A DNA stretch of 64,000 nt from Fusobacterium sp. JB019 (GCA_030673965.1 JAUTCN010000002.1:186001-250000), one strand, 5' to 3'. Shown: positions 1-10,476, numbered from the stretch's first letter. Program-made: numbers and translations. Notes: generated by a model not told the origin, from the letters alone.

Positions 1-5
1 AATTT

Positions 6-254
6 ATGAAAAATGAAAATATTGCCAGCTTAAAGAAAATAACAGCTGACTATTTGGATATAGATAGTAATATAATAAGGGAAGAATCAAATTACTATAA
101 AGATTTAGACGCTGATTCCTTTGATTTAGCCAATATAATAATAGAATATGAAATATATTTTAATATAAATATTCCTTATTTATATGCTAAAGATATGCTT
201 GAAATTAAAGATGTTATAAAATATATTGATAAAAATTATGAAAATAAATTTTAA
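6..254 (+). CDS. acyl carrier protein-like protein
   Basis: An 82-residue acidic helical protein of carrier-protein size. A DADSFDL stretch near residues 35-41 matches the DSL motif whose serine takes the phosphopantetheine arm, so it probably carries an acyl or aminoacyl group as a thioester in the cytoplasm. It diverges from housekeeping AcpP (Phe replaces Leu after the serine; many Ile/Asn/Tyr), so it more likely serves a specialised acyl or peptide synthesis pathway. The start is at the very edge of the window, so its upstream partner genes cannot be seen. A 108-residue unknown follows 22 bases downstream in the same unit. Confidence 0.7.
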   Translation: MKNENIASLKKITADYLDIDSNIIREESNYYKDLDADSFDLANIIIEYEIYFNINIPYLYAKDMLEIKDVIKYIDKNYENKF

Positions 255-276
255 AATAAAATATTAGAGGAGATGT

Positions 277-603
277 ATGAAAAAACAAGATAGTATTAGG
301 ACAGAATTTGAAGAATTTAAAAAGGAAGCTTTACTTGGAACAAAGGAAAATATATTTAATGAGGCAAGTAAAATATCTTTTTATAAAGAAGTGTGTAAAT
401 ATATTTTAGATTTAAATGAAAATGAAGAAATGTTAAAGGGAGATTTTAGTTTAGGGTTACTTCATGATTTTTATAAAAAAAATGATAACTTAAGTATAAA
501 TGGAAAAGAAAATATAAAAGAATTAATAATTTCTTTTAATCAAAGATTTAAAGTTTCTTTGAATAAAATGATGGCAGAATATTATTTAGGTTCAGACAAG
601 TAG
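277..603 (+). CDS. hypothetical protein downstream of ACP-like gene
   Basis: 108 residues, charged and mostly helical by composition, without signal peptide or membrane segment. I do not recognise a family. The start ATG has an AGAGGAG ribosome site seven bases upstream. It lies 22 bases after the carrier-protein-like gene and ends just before a strong terminator, so the two are probably cotranscribed. A link to acyl transfer is only guilt by association. Confidence 0.55.
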   Translation: MKKQDSIRTEFEEFKKEALLGTKENIFNEASKISFYKEVCKYILDLNENEEMLKGDFSLGLLHDFYKKNDNLSINGKENIKELIISFNQRFKVSLNKMMAEYYLGSDK

Positions 604-608
604 TTTAG

Positions 609-640
609 AGGTATGTTGCAAAGGCAGCATACCTTTTTTT
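609..640 (+). terminator. intrinsic terminator after the ACP-like unit
   Basis: Eleven-base-pair stem (609-619 with 624-634, one G-T wobble), four-base loop and a seven-T run. It ends the first operon. Confidence 0.9.
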
Positions 641-651
641 AAATTTAACTA

Positions 652-680
652 TTGACAATTGAAAGTTTTGGAGGTATCCT
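652..680 (+). promoter_or_regulatory. candidate sigma-70 promoter for the 64-aa gene
   Basis: TTGACA at 652-657, a 17-base spacer, then TATCCT at 675-680, 54 bases upstream of the ATG at 734. The -35 is a full match; the -10 matches four of six. Confidence 0.55.
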
Positions 681-733
681 CATATTAGATAAGGAATTAT
701 CTTACTACATGTATTTTCAGAAAGGAGAACATT

Positions 734-928
734 ATGAAATATTATATTAACAAAAAAACTCAAGAAGTATTTAAGGAATCTTGTAACGAGTGTGGTTGTA
801 CTGATGATATGGTTCTTTTAGGAAATTTTGAATATGTTAGCGAAGCTGTGGAAGCAGCTAAAGCAAAAGGATATCCTAAAGCTGATGGTTCTGCTTACGA
901 TAGTTTAAATTGTCATACCAAAGATTAG
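734..928 (+). CDS. small cysteine-containing hypothetical protein
   Basis: 64 residues with a strong AAAGGAG site before the ATG and its own terminator, so a real monocistronic gene. A CNECGC cluster at about residues 17-22 and one further Cys near the C-terminus could bind a metal or be redox active, but they are too few to call a zinc ribbon. No signal peptide. Family not recognised. The ATG six bases after AAAGGAG decides the start. Confidence 0.6.
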   Translation: MKYYINKKTQEVFKESCNECGCTDDMVLLGNFEYVSEAVEAAKAKGYPKADGSAYDSLNCHTKD

Positions 929-948
929 TTTATTTATAAATTCTTTTT

Positions 949-974
949 AAGGTCTAGTTATCTAGACCTTTTTT
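949..974 (+). terminator. intrinsic terminator
   Basis: Nine-base-pair perfect stem (949-957 with 962-970), four-base loop TTAT, and a six-T run. It separates the 64-aa gene from ldhA. Confidence 0.9.
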
Positions 975-1022
975 GTTTAAATTGATGCGTTATTTAATAT
1001 ACTTGAATAGGAGATGAGCTTC

Positions 1023-2060
1023 ATGAAAAAGATTGCTTTTTTTGATTTTAAGCCTTATGATAAGGAATGGTTTGGGAAACTTAATAAAAATTATGAATTT
1101 ATATTTATTGAAGGAAAATTAAATTCTAGAACAGCTTTATTAGCTAAAGGATGTGAAGCTATTTGTGGATTTGCCCATGATGATATAGGAAAAGAAACTA
1201 TTGATGCTTTATATGACGTTGGTGTTAGAGCAATTGCCTTAAGATGTGCAGGATTTAATAATGTAGATTTCAAAGCAGCTTACGGAAAAATAAATATAAT
1301 GAGAGTTCCAGCTTATTCACCTTATTCAGTGGCAGAACATGCTATGGCATTATTACTTACTTTAAATAGAAAAATACATAAATCATATAACAGAACAAGA
1401 GATTTTAATTTCAGTCTTTCTGGACTTATGGGAATGGATCTTCACGGGAAGACAGTTGGAGTAATAGGAACTGGTAAAATTGGAAAAATATTTATAAATA
1501 TTTGCAAAGGATTTGGAATGAAGGTGCTTGCCTATGATTTATATCCTGATAAAAAAGTGGACATAAATTATGTTGATTTGGATACTATATTTAAAGAAAG
1601 TGATGTTATATCTTTACATTGTCCATTAACAGAGGAAACAAAATATTTATTATCAGAAGAAGCCTTTAATAAAATGAAAGAAGGAGTATATATTATAAAT
1701 ACATCTAGAGGAGGACTTCTTGAAAGTGAAGCTTTACTAAAAGCTTTAACAAGTAAAAAAGTTGCAGGGGCAGGACTTGATGTGTATGAAGAAGAAGGAG
1801 ACTTATTCTATGAAGATTTTTCAAATACAATAATAGATGATGATACTCTATCTCTACTAGTTTCTAAACCAAATGTACTTATGACCTCTCATCAAGGATT
1901 CTTTACTAAGGAAGCTTTAAAAAATATAGCAAAAGTAACAATAGAAAACTTTGATGAATATTTTGCTGGTGGAAAACTAACTAATGAAATTTGTTATCAC
2001 TGTAAGGGAGATCCAAATAGTGAAAATTGTGAGAAAAATGAAAAAGGAAGATGCTTTTAA
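1023..2060 (+). CDS. ldhA: D-lactate dehydrogenase, NAD-dependent
   Basis: Reduces pyruvate to D-lactate with NADH in fermentation. The 345-residue protein follows E. coli LdhA along its length: ALRCAGFNNVD near residue 77, Rossmann motif GVIGTGKIG near 142, and the catalytic Arg in NTSRGG, Glu in DVYEEE and His in SHQGFF. An upstream in-frame ATG at 1014 abuts the AGGAG site (1009-1013), so the ATG at 1023, nine bases from it, is the better start. Odd feature: the C-terminus carries an extra tail of about 22 residues with four cysteines (CYHC, then two more), absent from E. coli LdhA, which suggests metal binding or redox control. Confidence 0.92.
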   Translation: MKKIAFFDFKPYDKEWFGKLNKNYEFIFIEGKLNSRTALLAKGCEAICGFAHDDIGKETIDALYDVGVRAIALRCAGFNNVDFKAAYGKINIMRVPAYSPYSVAEHAMALLLTLNRKIHKSYNRTRDFNFSLSGLMGMDLHGKTVGVIGTGKIGKIFINICKGFGMKVLAYDLYPDKKVDINYVDLDTIFKESDVISLHCPLTEETKYLLSEEAFNKMKEGVYIINTSRGGLLESEALLKALTSKKVAGAGLDVYEEEGDLFYEDFSNTIIDDDTLSLLVSKPNVLMTSHQGFFTKEALKNIAKVTIENFDEYFAGGKLTNEICYHCKGDPNSENCEKNEKGRCF

Positions 2061-2206
2061 AAAATAGATAAATAAAAAAAACAGAAAGGATTAATTTATA
2101 AATTTTATTGTTCTTTTTACAAAGTCCTATAAAATATTAATATATTATTTAATTTTTATAGATAAAAATCTATCATTTTTTGAATTAAATTGCAAGAGAA
2201 AATAAA

Positions 2207-2250
2207 AAAAGGAGCTAAATTCTTTTTACTAGAGTTTAGTTCCTTTTATA
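2207..2250 (+). terminator. probable ldhA terminator
   Basis: Thirteen-base stem 2207-2219 with 2235-2247 (one G-T pair), 15-base loop, short T run. It lies 150 bases past ldhA; between them (2061-2206) I see only AT-rich sequence. Confidence 0.6.
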
Positions 2251-2284
2251 ATCTTTGGAAAATATTTTATAAATTTTTATCCCC

Positions 2285-2478
2285 AAAAACTGTCGACCTC
2301 CGGTAAGGCAAATTTACCTATAGATCGACAGTTTTTTATAAAGCTAACAAAATAAATAATTTATCGAAAAATCATAAGGATAAATAAGAGAAACTTATAG
2401 AAGAAAAGACAAAAATTTAGGGGGTCGACAGAAACGACTTTCTTATGCTATAATTTTAGGGAGGTTACAAGGGTACCT
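2285..2478 (+). promoter_or_regulatory. CRISPR leader 1 (terminator hairpin plus promoter)
   Basis: A leader found again, nearly identical, before arrays 2 and 3. It opens with a hairpin whose arms AAAAACTGTCGA (2285-2296) and TCGACAGTTTTT (2325-2336) enclose a second stem GGTAA/TTACC, and which can end incoming transcription. It closes with a promoter: TCGACA at 2425-2430, 18 bases, TATAAT at 2449-2454 preceded by TG (extended -10). The start point should fall near 2461, about 18 bases before the first repeat. The junction GAGGTTACAAGGGTACCT is fully conserved in all three copies and is the natural candidate for Cas1-Cas2 recognition. Confidence 0.85.
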
Positions 2479-3173
2479 ATTTTAATCTAACCAATGTGGA
2501 ATGTAAATATTTTGATAGGTGACGAAAAAAAAGTTTTAGGTTGGCATTTTAATCTAACCAATGTGGAATGTAAATATTTAAAGTTTTATACTAACCACCT
2601 GGTATCCCTTAAATTTTAATCTAACCAATGTGGAATGTAAATTATGTTGCTACTATTTGAGTCACTCTAGTTTTCAATTTTAATCTAACCAATGTGGAAT
2701 GTAAATGCCAAAGCTTTCTTTTTGATCTGCAAAGAAATTAAATTTTAATCTAACCAATGTGGAATGTAAATGAGTAAATTTCCTCCCAGAAGTTTTCCAT
2801 ATAAATTATTTTAATCTAACCAATGTGGAATGTAAATTTTTCATTAATTTGTATTGCGTGTCTTGTTCTTTCATATTTTAATCTAACCAATGTGGAATGT
2901 AAATAAAAATGAACTTGAAGTAATAATGCGTGAGGACGCATTTAATTTTAATCTAACCAATGTGGAATGTAAATAAAAATGAACTTGAAGTAATAATGCG
3001 TGAGGACGCATTTAATTTTAATCTAACCAATGTGGAATGTAAATCTCCTACTTTTTTAGTAGGACTTGGAATATCAGTTATTTTAATCTAACCAATGTGG
3101 AATGTAAATTTCATTTCTTCCATTAATTTACTTGCTATATCCAATTTTAATCTAACCAATGTGGAATGTAAAT
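2479..3173 (+). CRISPR. CRISPR array 1, 11 repeats, 10 spacers
   Basis: Repeat of 30 bases beginning ATTTTAATCTAACC and ending GGAATGTAAAT. Repeats start at 2479, 2546, 2613, 2677, 2742, 2808, 2875, 2945, 3015, 3080 and 3144. Spacers are 34-40 bases. The 3' end resembles the Clostridioides type I-B repeat, so Cas6 would leave an ATGTAAAT handle. Transcription runs + from the leader at the left. Spacers 7 and 8 are identical. The last repeat is intact; right after it, TGTGGAAT at 3175-3182 looks like a fragment of a further decayed repeat. Confidence 0.98.
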
Positions 3174-3221
3174 TTGTGGAATATATGTAGGGGCAAAACT
3201 ATCTTTATTAGGGGTAGAAAT

Positions 3222-3296
3222 AGCAAAAAACACTTAATTTTATACTAATTAAATGGACAATTGTCTGAATAATAGTAAAAATAGGTGTTTTTTTGC
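3222..3296 (+). terminator. long inverted repeat, probable array 1 terminator
   Basis: AGCAAAAAACACT at 3222-3234 pairs with AGGTGTTTTTTTGCT near 3283-3296, enclosing about 48 bases that include the palindrome GACAATTGTC. It ends in a T run, so it can stop the array transcript; the symmetric arms would also act on the other strand. Confidence 0.6.
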
Positions 3297-3609
3297 TTTT
3301 TTTGGATTTTACGTGCCTTAATTCATTTATAATTAAAGAGTTACGAGGCGGGTTGATAGGGCTATTAAAGGGGTTGTAGAGGATTAAAATTAACCTATGT
3401 AATTACAAGGGGAGAGTGTGAAATTGTTCTTATTTTAAAAATGATAAGCTGATTTTTTCAAGAGAAATAAATATTTAATGATTGTAATTATATAGTGTTA
3501 CAGTTTTTTTGTGTTGGAAATATGTTTGTTTACTAATTTTGAAAACTACATTCTTAAGTGAGCGAAAACTTACAAAATTAACTGGATATTTATATAAATC
3601 AAAAAAAGA

Positions 3610-3637
3610 TTGAAAAATAAAAAAAAGGGGGTATAAT
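3610..3637 (+). promoter_or_regulatory. promoter of the type I-B cas operon
   Basis: TTGAAA at 3610-3615, 16 bases, perfect TATAAT at 3632-3637, 61 bases upstream of the cas6 start. The stretch 3300-3609 before it contains no gene I can support; 3340-3420 is locally richer in G (runs such as GAGGCGGG and AAGGGGAG) without a fold I recognise. Confidence 0.7.
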
Positions 3638-3698
3638 TGTATCGTGTAATAAATCAAACAATAAATAGTTGTTATTTAATAACTTTAAGGAGGACATC

Positions 3699-4406
3699 AT
3701 GAGATACGAGGTGTGTTTTAAATTACAGAAAAAAGAGATTGTAAATGATTATAGAAGGAAGTTCATTTCATATATAAAAAATATTTTAGAAAAATATGAT
3801 AATGATATTAAAGATAAATTTTATAAAACAAATCATGAAAAAGATTTTTCTTTTTCAGTTTATTTTAAAGCTGAAAAATTTACAGATGAAAAAATATATT
3901 TAAAGAGTAACGATATTAAATTATTCATATCTATTTATTCGTTAGAAGGCGCGCTATATTTTACAAATGCAATGCTTGGATCTATTCATAAAAAATATTT
4001 AATAGCAGATAATGAAATGGAAGTAACAAGAATAAGGCCTCTTCCTGAAAAAGAAATAAATAAAGAAGAAGTTATATTTAAAACAATGTCTTCCATTGCT
4101 ATAAGAGAAAAATTAACTGATAAAAAATCTTGGTATCATGATTTTGATGAAAAAGGATTAAAAGTTTTAAAGAAAAATTTAGTAAATAATTTATCAGATA
4201 AATTTCCAACTAAATATTTAGAAGAAATAAATATATACCCTTACGAAATGAAAAGAACTGTTGTAAAAAATTATGGAATAAAATTTCCTGTTTCAATGGG
4301 AGTTTTTAAAGTAGAAGGGAACAAAGAAATATTAAATTATTTATACAAAGCAGGAATAGGAAGTAAAAGCAGTGCAGGATTTGGAATGGTAGATATTTTA
4401 AGTTAA
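3699..4406 (+). CDS. cas6: CRISPR pre-crRNA endoribonuclease Cas6
   Basis: Cuts the repeat RNA to make mature crRNAs, probably for both the type I-B and the type III-B complexes, since no other Cas6 is present. 235 residues, a RAMP-fold protein with the family's C-terminal glycine-rich loop GIGSKSSAGFGMV (about residues 218-230). An earlier in-frame TTG at 3669 lies before the AAGGAGG site (3687-3693), so ATG 3699, five bases from it, is the start. First gene of the I-B operon; cas8b follows after 12 bases. The catalytic His cannot be assigned with certainty. Confidence 0.9.
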   Translation: MRYEVCFKLQKKEIVNDYRRKFISYIKNILEKYDNDIKDKFYKTNHEKDFSFSVYFKAEKFTDEKIYLKSNDIKLFISIYSLEGALYFTNAMLGSIHKKYLIADNEMEVTRIRPLPEKEINKEEVIFKTMSSIAIREKLTDKKSWYHDFDEKGLKVLKKNLVNNLSDKFPTKYLEEINIYPYEMKRTVVKNYGIKFPVSMGVFKVEGNKEILNYLYKAGIGSKSSAGFGMVDILS

Positions 4407-4418
4407 AGGAGGAAAGTC

Positions 4419-6077
4419 ATGGAAGAAGATAATATGATAACTTTAACTTTAGGAGACTGGCTATATAATTCAGGATTAGTTGGTTTTATAAAAATTTTAG
4501 AATATGCTAAAGAAGAAGTTATTTATAAAGAACAAGAAATTTTGTTTAATGTGAAAGCTTTAGATAATTTTGAAGAAAAATATTTTAATTATTTCATAAA
4601 TAAATATGAGAAAAAATTATCTTGGTCAAAAATAGTTTCTTTCAAAGAATCTATTGATAACTGGGAGCAAGAAAATTTTAATAATTTTAACGAGGTTTCT
4701 TTAAATAATCTAAATGATAAAATTGATTTTTTTAAAAAAGTAATAAAAAGTAATAGTCATGTTGCTGCTTATGAATTAATAACAGAAAAAAAAGATATTT
4801 TAAAATTAGAAAAGCAGTTAAAAAAAATAAAACTAAAAAAGAAAGAAAAAATAGCAGATAGATTAGAAGAAATAAAAGAAGTAACTAAATTGATGAAAGA
4901 AATAATTGATTTTTATTCTTTAGAAGAATCTAAAAAATTTATAAGTGCAAAAAATATAATATATACAGTTATTAAAAATGCTTGGGAAGGAGTTTCTTTT
5001 TTAAATACTCAAGCTAAAGAAAAAGATATGTATAAAAACTATAAAAATTATTTTTTAGAAGAATGCAGAGAATATTTGAATGTTGATAAAGAAAAATATA
5101 TTTATAATTGCAGTACTTGTAATAGACCAATTAAAAATTTAGATATAGAAATGAATTTTTTAAATAATATGGGTTTTGATAGTTAAAGAAAACCTTCAAC
5201 TGTATGGAATTATAATAATGATATATCAATATGTCCTTTATGTAGATTGGTTTATTCTTGTGTTCCTGCAGGTTTTATATATGTTTATGATAAAGGAATA
5301 TTTGTAAATAATAATTCTAATATAAAGGATTTAGTTAGAATTGCAGATAAAATAGAAATTGAAATTTTAAAAGAAGAAAGTTTTAATTCAAATACAACTT
5401 TTAAAAGTTTAATTTCAGCATTGATAAAAGAAAATAATTCCAGTGTTAAATATGAATTAGCAGATATTCAAGTGGTTAGATATGAATCTGGAAAATATAG
5501 ATTTAATCTTCTTTCAAAACAAATGCTAGAAGTGCTATATAATTCAAAAGAAGAATTAAATAGAATAATTATGGCTGGCTATAAAGATGGAGATTTATAC
5601 AATAGATTATATGAAATGACAATAAAAAAATTGCTTAATAATGAAAATTTGTTTCTTTTAATTCATAAATTATTTATTATTAAAATGAAAGATAATAATA
5701 AAGATATTTATTTTAATTGTAAAGAAATACAAGAAATTATAAAAATTAATTTTAACTTTTTGAAAGGAGCTGGATATATGGAAGGTCAAGAAAAGAATAT
5801 ACTGAAAACTTATAGTGGAGCAGGATATTATTTAAAACTAGAATATTTAAAGAAAGGTTCTGAAAATAAATTAAATGGAATAGCTTATAAATTATTAAAT
5901 GCTCTTAAAACTAATAATCAAGGAATGTTTATGGATGTAATTATTAATTGTTATTTATACACAGGAAAACAAATTCCAGGATTTTTTACAGATTGTTTAA
6001 AAGATACAGTTAATTTAAAAACTATAGGTTATGCTTTTGTAAGTGGGTTAGTAGATGGAGAAAGTTATAGTAAATAG
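4419..6077 (+). pseudogene. cas8b: cas8b (Cst1/CXXC-CXXC family), split by in-frame stop
   Basis: Large subunit of the type I-B Cascade, which recognises the PAM and recruits Cas3. One continuous frame of 553 codons runs from ATG 4419 (AAAGGAGG at 4405-4412) to TAA 6077, broken only by TAA at 5184-5186. The first half (255 aa) ends after CSTC; the second resumes in the same frame and holds the partner CPLC about 12 codons past the stop, so the stop cuts the zinc ribbon that names the CXXC_CXXC Cst1 family. No frameshift, and no restart with a ribosome site after the stop: the next start codon, TTG 5247, lacks one. A single substitution (for example AAA to TAA) explains it. The remaining codons look undecayed, so the mutation is recent, a readthrough site, or a sequencing error. 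Confidence 0.85.
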
Positions 6078-6094
6078 AATTGGAGGAAATTACA

Positions 6095-7695
<1,601 letters not shown>

Positions 7696-7697
<2 letters not shown>

Positions 7698-7720
7698 AAA
7701 GAGGAGAAATCCTCTTTTTT
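7696..7720 (+). terminator. terminator-like hairpin between cas5 and cas3
   Basis: Perfect ten-base-pair stem AAAAAGAGGA/TCCTCTTTTT with a GAAA tetraloop and an eight-T run (7715-7722). It would reduce cas3-cas4-cas1-cas2 transcription relative to the Cascade genes. I see no clear promoter between it and cas3. Confidence 0.8.
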
Positions 7721-7733
7721 TTGAAAGTAGGTG

Positions 7734-9959
7734 ATGAAAATAGAGTTTTATGCTAAGTCAAATCCAAAAGAAACTATTCAACAGCATACAGATAAGTTAC
7801 TTAAAAATTATAAAATTTTAAATGAGTTATATTATAAAGTTCCAATAAATTGGAATTTATTAAAAGATGCTTGTATTTACCATGATTTAGGAAAAATCAA
7901 TTCTAAATTTCAAAATAAGATATTATATGGTAAAAGAAATGAAAATGAAGTTGCTCATAATTTATTAAGTTTAGCTTTTATAAATACAAAATTATTAAAA
8001 GAAAAATACAGTGAAGATGATATAAAAATTTTGGCTCATGCTGTTGCTTATCATCATGAAAGAGGAATTTATGATAAAGAACTATATGAAGAGGAATTAA
8101 AAGATATAAAAGAAAATGCAAAGGAATTTAAATACGATAAATTAGAAATAACTAGAATAAAAGAAATACCTGCAAAATATTTTAGTAAGGATAGAATCTA
8201 TGATGATAATGAAAATTTTTATAACTATGTTTTAATAAAAGGACTATTAAATAGACTTGATTATGCAGCAAGTGGAGATATAGAAGTTGAACAAAAGAAT
8301 GATTTTTTAAGAGAGTCTCTTTCTAATTTGATGCTATCTTGGAAAAATTTAAATCCCAAATCTCATTGGAATGAACTTCAAAATTTTATGATAAATAATA
8401 AAGAAAAAAATACAATTGTAATTGCTCAAACAGGAATGGGGAAAACTGAAGCTGGACTTTTATGGATAGATAATAATAAAGGATTTTTTATATTACCATT
8501 AAAATCAGCAATTAATGAAATTTATAAAAGAATAACTGGAAATATAGTTTTTAAAAACAAAGTAGGATTACTTCACTCAGATACTTTTAGCAAATATATT
8601 GAATATGAAAAAGAAGAAATAGATATTCAAAAATATTATAATGAAACCAAACAATTATCTTTAGCTTTAACAGTTTGCACTTTAGATCAAATATTTGATT
8701 TTGTATATAGATATAGAGATTTTGAATTAAAATTAGCAACATTATCATATTCAAAAATAGTTATAGATGAGATTCAAATGTATTCTTCAAATCTAGTAGC
8801 GTATATAATAGTAGGATTAAAAATGATAAATGAAGTAGGTGGAAAATTTTCTATTTTAACAGCAACTTTTCCTAAGTTTATAGGAGATTTATTAAAAAAA
8901 TATAATGTTAACTTTGTAGAAAGTGAAAAGCCTTTTATTAATAATCAAATAAGGCATAAAGTAAAAGTATTAGAAGAAGATTTAAATGTTAAAAGGATTT
9001 TAGAAAATTATAAAGAAAATAAGATTTTAATTGTTTGTAATACTGTGAAAAAAGCTCAAAGTATTTATAATGAACTTGTAAAAAATAAAGATATTGAAAA
9101 ACAAAGAGTAAATTTGTTACATTCTAAATTTATAAGGAAAGATAGAAATGAAAAAGAAATAAAAATTATGGAGCTAGGAGATAAAGATAACAAAGATTTT
9201 GGAATTTGGATAGGAACTCAAGTTGTAGAGGCATCTTTAGATATTGATTTTGATTTATTGTTTACAGAATTATCAGATATAAATGGATTTTTTCAAAGAC
9301 TTGGAAGATGCTATAGGAAAAGAGAGTTTAAGGAAGAAGGATATAATTGCTATTTATATGTAGGGAAAGAAAAGCCTTGCAGTGGTATAAGAAATAATGA
9401 AAGATCTATTATAGATTATGATATTTTTAAAGCTTCTAAAGAGATATTATTAAAAGAAAAAATAGATGGTAGCTTATCAGAACAGAAAAAATTAGATTTA
9501 ATTGATAGGATTTATTCTACAGAAAATATAAAAGATACAAAGTATTATGAAAAAGTGATTGAAGGAATAAGATATTTAAATACTATAGATGCGTATGAAT
9601 TAGATAAAAAAGAGGTAAGAAAAAGATTTAGAGATATTAATAGTTTATTAGTTATTCCTCTTCCAGTTTATGAAAGAGAATATAAAATTATAAAAAAATT
9701 AGAAGAAGAAATAAATGTTAAAAAACCTAGTACAAAGGAAAATAAGATTGAAAAATCTAAAAAGCTAGAATTATTAAAGGCTTATACTTTAAATATTAGT
9801 TACGGAGAAGCAAACAAAAGAATAAAAGATGAAGAAACAATAAATTTAGGAAAATTTGAAAAAATATATATTTTAGATTGTGATTATGATATTGATTTAG
9901 GTATTGTTTTAAAAAAAATTGAGAATAATAATCTTGATTTTGATTCTTTACTTATTTAA
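7734..9959 (+). CDS. cas3: CRISPR nuclease-helicase Cas3
   Basis: Recruited by Cascade to unwind and degrade target DNA. About 741 residues: N-terminal HD nuclease (YHDLGK near 50-54, HAVAYHH near 102-108) then a superfamily-2 helicase with Walker A AQTGMGKT (about 231-238), DEIQ box (about 345-348), LTATF, and the C-terminal Q-R-L-G-R arginine finger motif. All catalytic motifs are present, so it should be active if a Cascade is made. ATG 7734 (GTG 7731 is the alternative) follows TAGGTG closely. It lies downstream of a terminator-like hairpin. Confidence 0.95.
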   Translation: MKIEFYAKSNPKETIQQHTDKLLKNYKILNELYYKVPINWNLLKDACIYHDLGKINSKFQNKILYGKRNENEVAHNLLSLAFINTKLLKEKYSEDDIKILAHAVAYHHERGIYDKELYEEELKDIKENAKEFKYDKLEITRIKEIPAKYFSKDRIYDDNENFYNYVLIKGLLNRLDYAASGDIEVEQKNDFLRESLSNLMLSWKNLNPKSHWNELQNFMINNKEKNTIVIAQTGMGKTEAGLLWIDNNKGFFILPLKSAINEIYKRITGNIVFKNKVGLLHSDTFSKYIEYEKEEIDIQKYYNETKQLSLALTVCTLDQIFDFVYRYRDFELKLATLSYSKIVIDEIQMYSSNLVAYIIVGLKMINEVGGKFSILTATFPKFIGDLLKKYNVNFVESEKPFINNQIRHKVKVLEEDLNVKRILENYKENKILIVCNTVKKAQSIYNELVKNKDIEKQRVNLLHSKFIRKDRNEKEIKIMELGDKDNKDFGIWIGTQVVEASLDIDFDLLFTELSDINGFFQRLGRCYRKREFKEEGYNCYLYVGKEKPCSGIRNNERSIIDYDIFKASKEILLKEKIDGSLSEQKKLDLIDRIYSTENIKDTKYYEKVIEGIRYLNTIDAYELDKKEVRKRFRDINSLLVIPLPVYEREYKIIKKLEEEINVKKPSTKENKIEKSKKLELLKAYTLNISYGEANKRIKDEETINLGKFEKIYILDCDYDIDLGIVLKKIENNNLDFDSLLI

Positions 9960-9975
9960 TTCTTGGAGGTTATTT

Positions 9976-10464
9976 ATGAAGATAACTGGAATAATGTTTT
10001 ATTATTATTTTGTATGTCCTAGAAAGCTGTGGCATTTTACTAAAGGAATTTCCCTTGAAGATGAGAGTGAAAATGTTATGCTAGGAAGACTTTTAGATAA
10101 TTCATCTTTTTCTAAAGATAAGAAACATATTATGATTGATGAAACAGTTAATGTTGATTTCATAAGAGACTGGAAGATATTACATGAAATTAAAAAAAGC
10201 AAAAGCATTGAAGAAGCTTCAATTTGGCAGGTTAAATATTATTTATATTTTTTGAAAAAAAGAGGAATAGAAATAGAAAAAGGGATCTTAGATTATCCTA
10301 AAGTAAAAAGAAGAGAAGAAATATTTTTATCAAAGGAAGATGAAGAAAAAATAGAAGGTATACTAAAAGAAATAGAAGAGATAGTTATGAGGGAGAAAGC
10401 TCCTGAAAAAATAAATTCAAAAATTTGCAAAAAATGTGCTTATTACGAGTATTGCTATATCTAG
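9976..10464 (+). CDS. cas4: CRISPR adaptation exonuclease Cas4
   Basis: RecB-like Fe-S exonuclease that trims prespacers and helps select the PAM with Cas1-Cas2. 162 residues from ATG 9976 (TGGAGG at 9964-9969). The first cysteine sits in FVCPRKLWHF near residue 13 and the C-terminal three in CKKCAYYEYC, the expected Fe-S cluster set. An upstream in-frame start inside cas3 lacks a ribosome site. cas1 follows after 12 bases. Confidence 0.93.
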   Translation: MKITGIMFYYYFVCPRKLWHFTKGISLEDESENVMLGRLLDNSSFSKDKKHIMIDETVNVDFIRDWKILHEIKKSKSIEEASIWQVKYYLYFLKKRGIEIEKGILDYPKVKRREEIFLSKEDEEKIEGILKEIEEIVMREKAPEKINSKICKKCAYYEYCYI

Positions 10465-10476
10465 TAGGAGGAGTTT

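Noticed and set aside
6-2060. Prophage or mobile element boundaries around the CRISPR island
   Set aside because: I looked for terminal repeats, tRNA genes, transposases and integrases at the island edges and saw none; the tyrosine recombinase is 37 kb away.
3475-3657. Minus-strand 60-residue frame upstream of cas6
   Set aside because: No ribosome site, low-complexity composition, and it covers the cas operon promoter.
5247-6077. Second half of cas8b as an independent gene starting at TTG 5247
   Set aside because: Same frame as the first half, no ribosome binding site, and its N-terminus is the middle of the zinc ribbon; best read as the 3' part of a broken gene.
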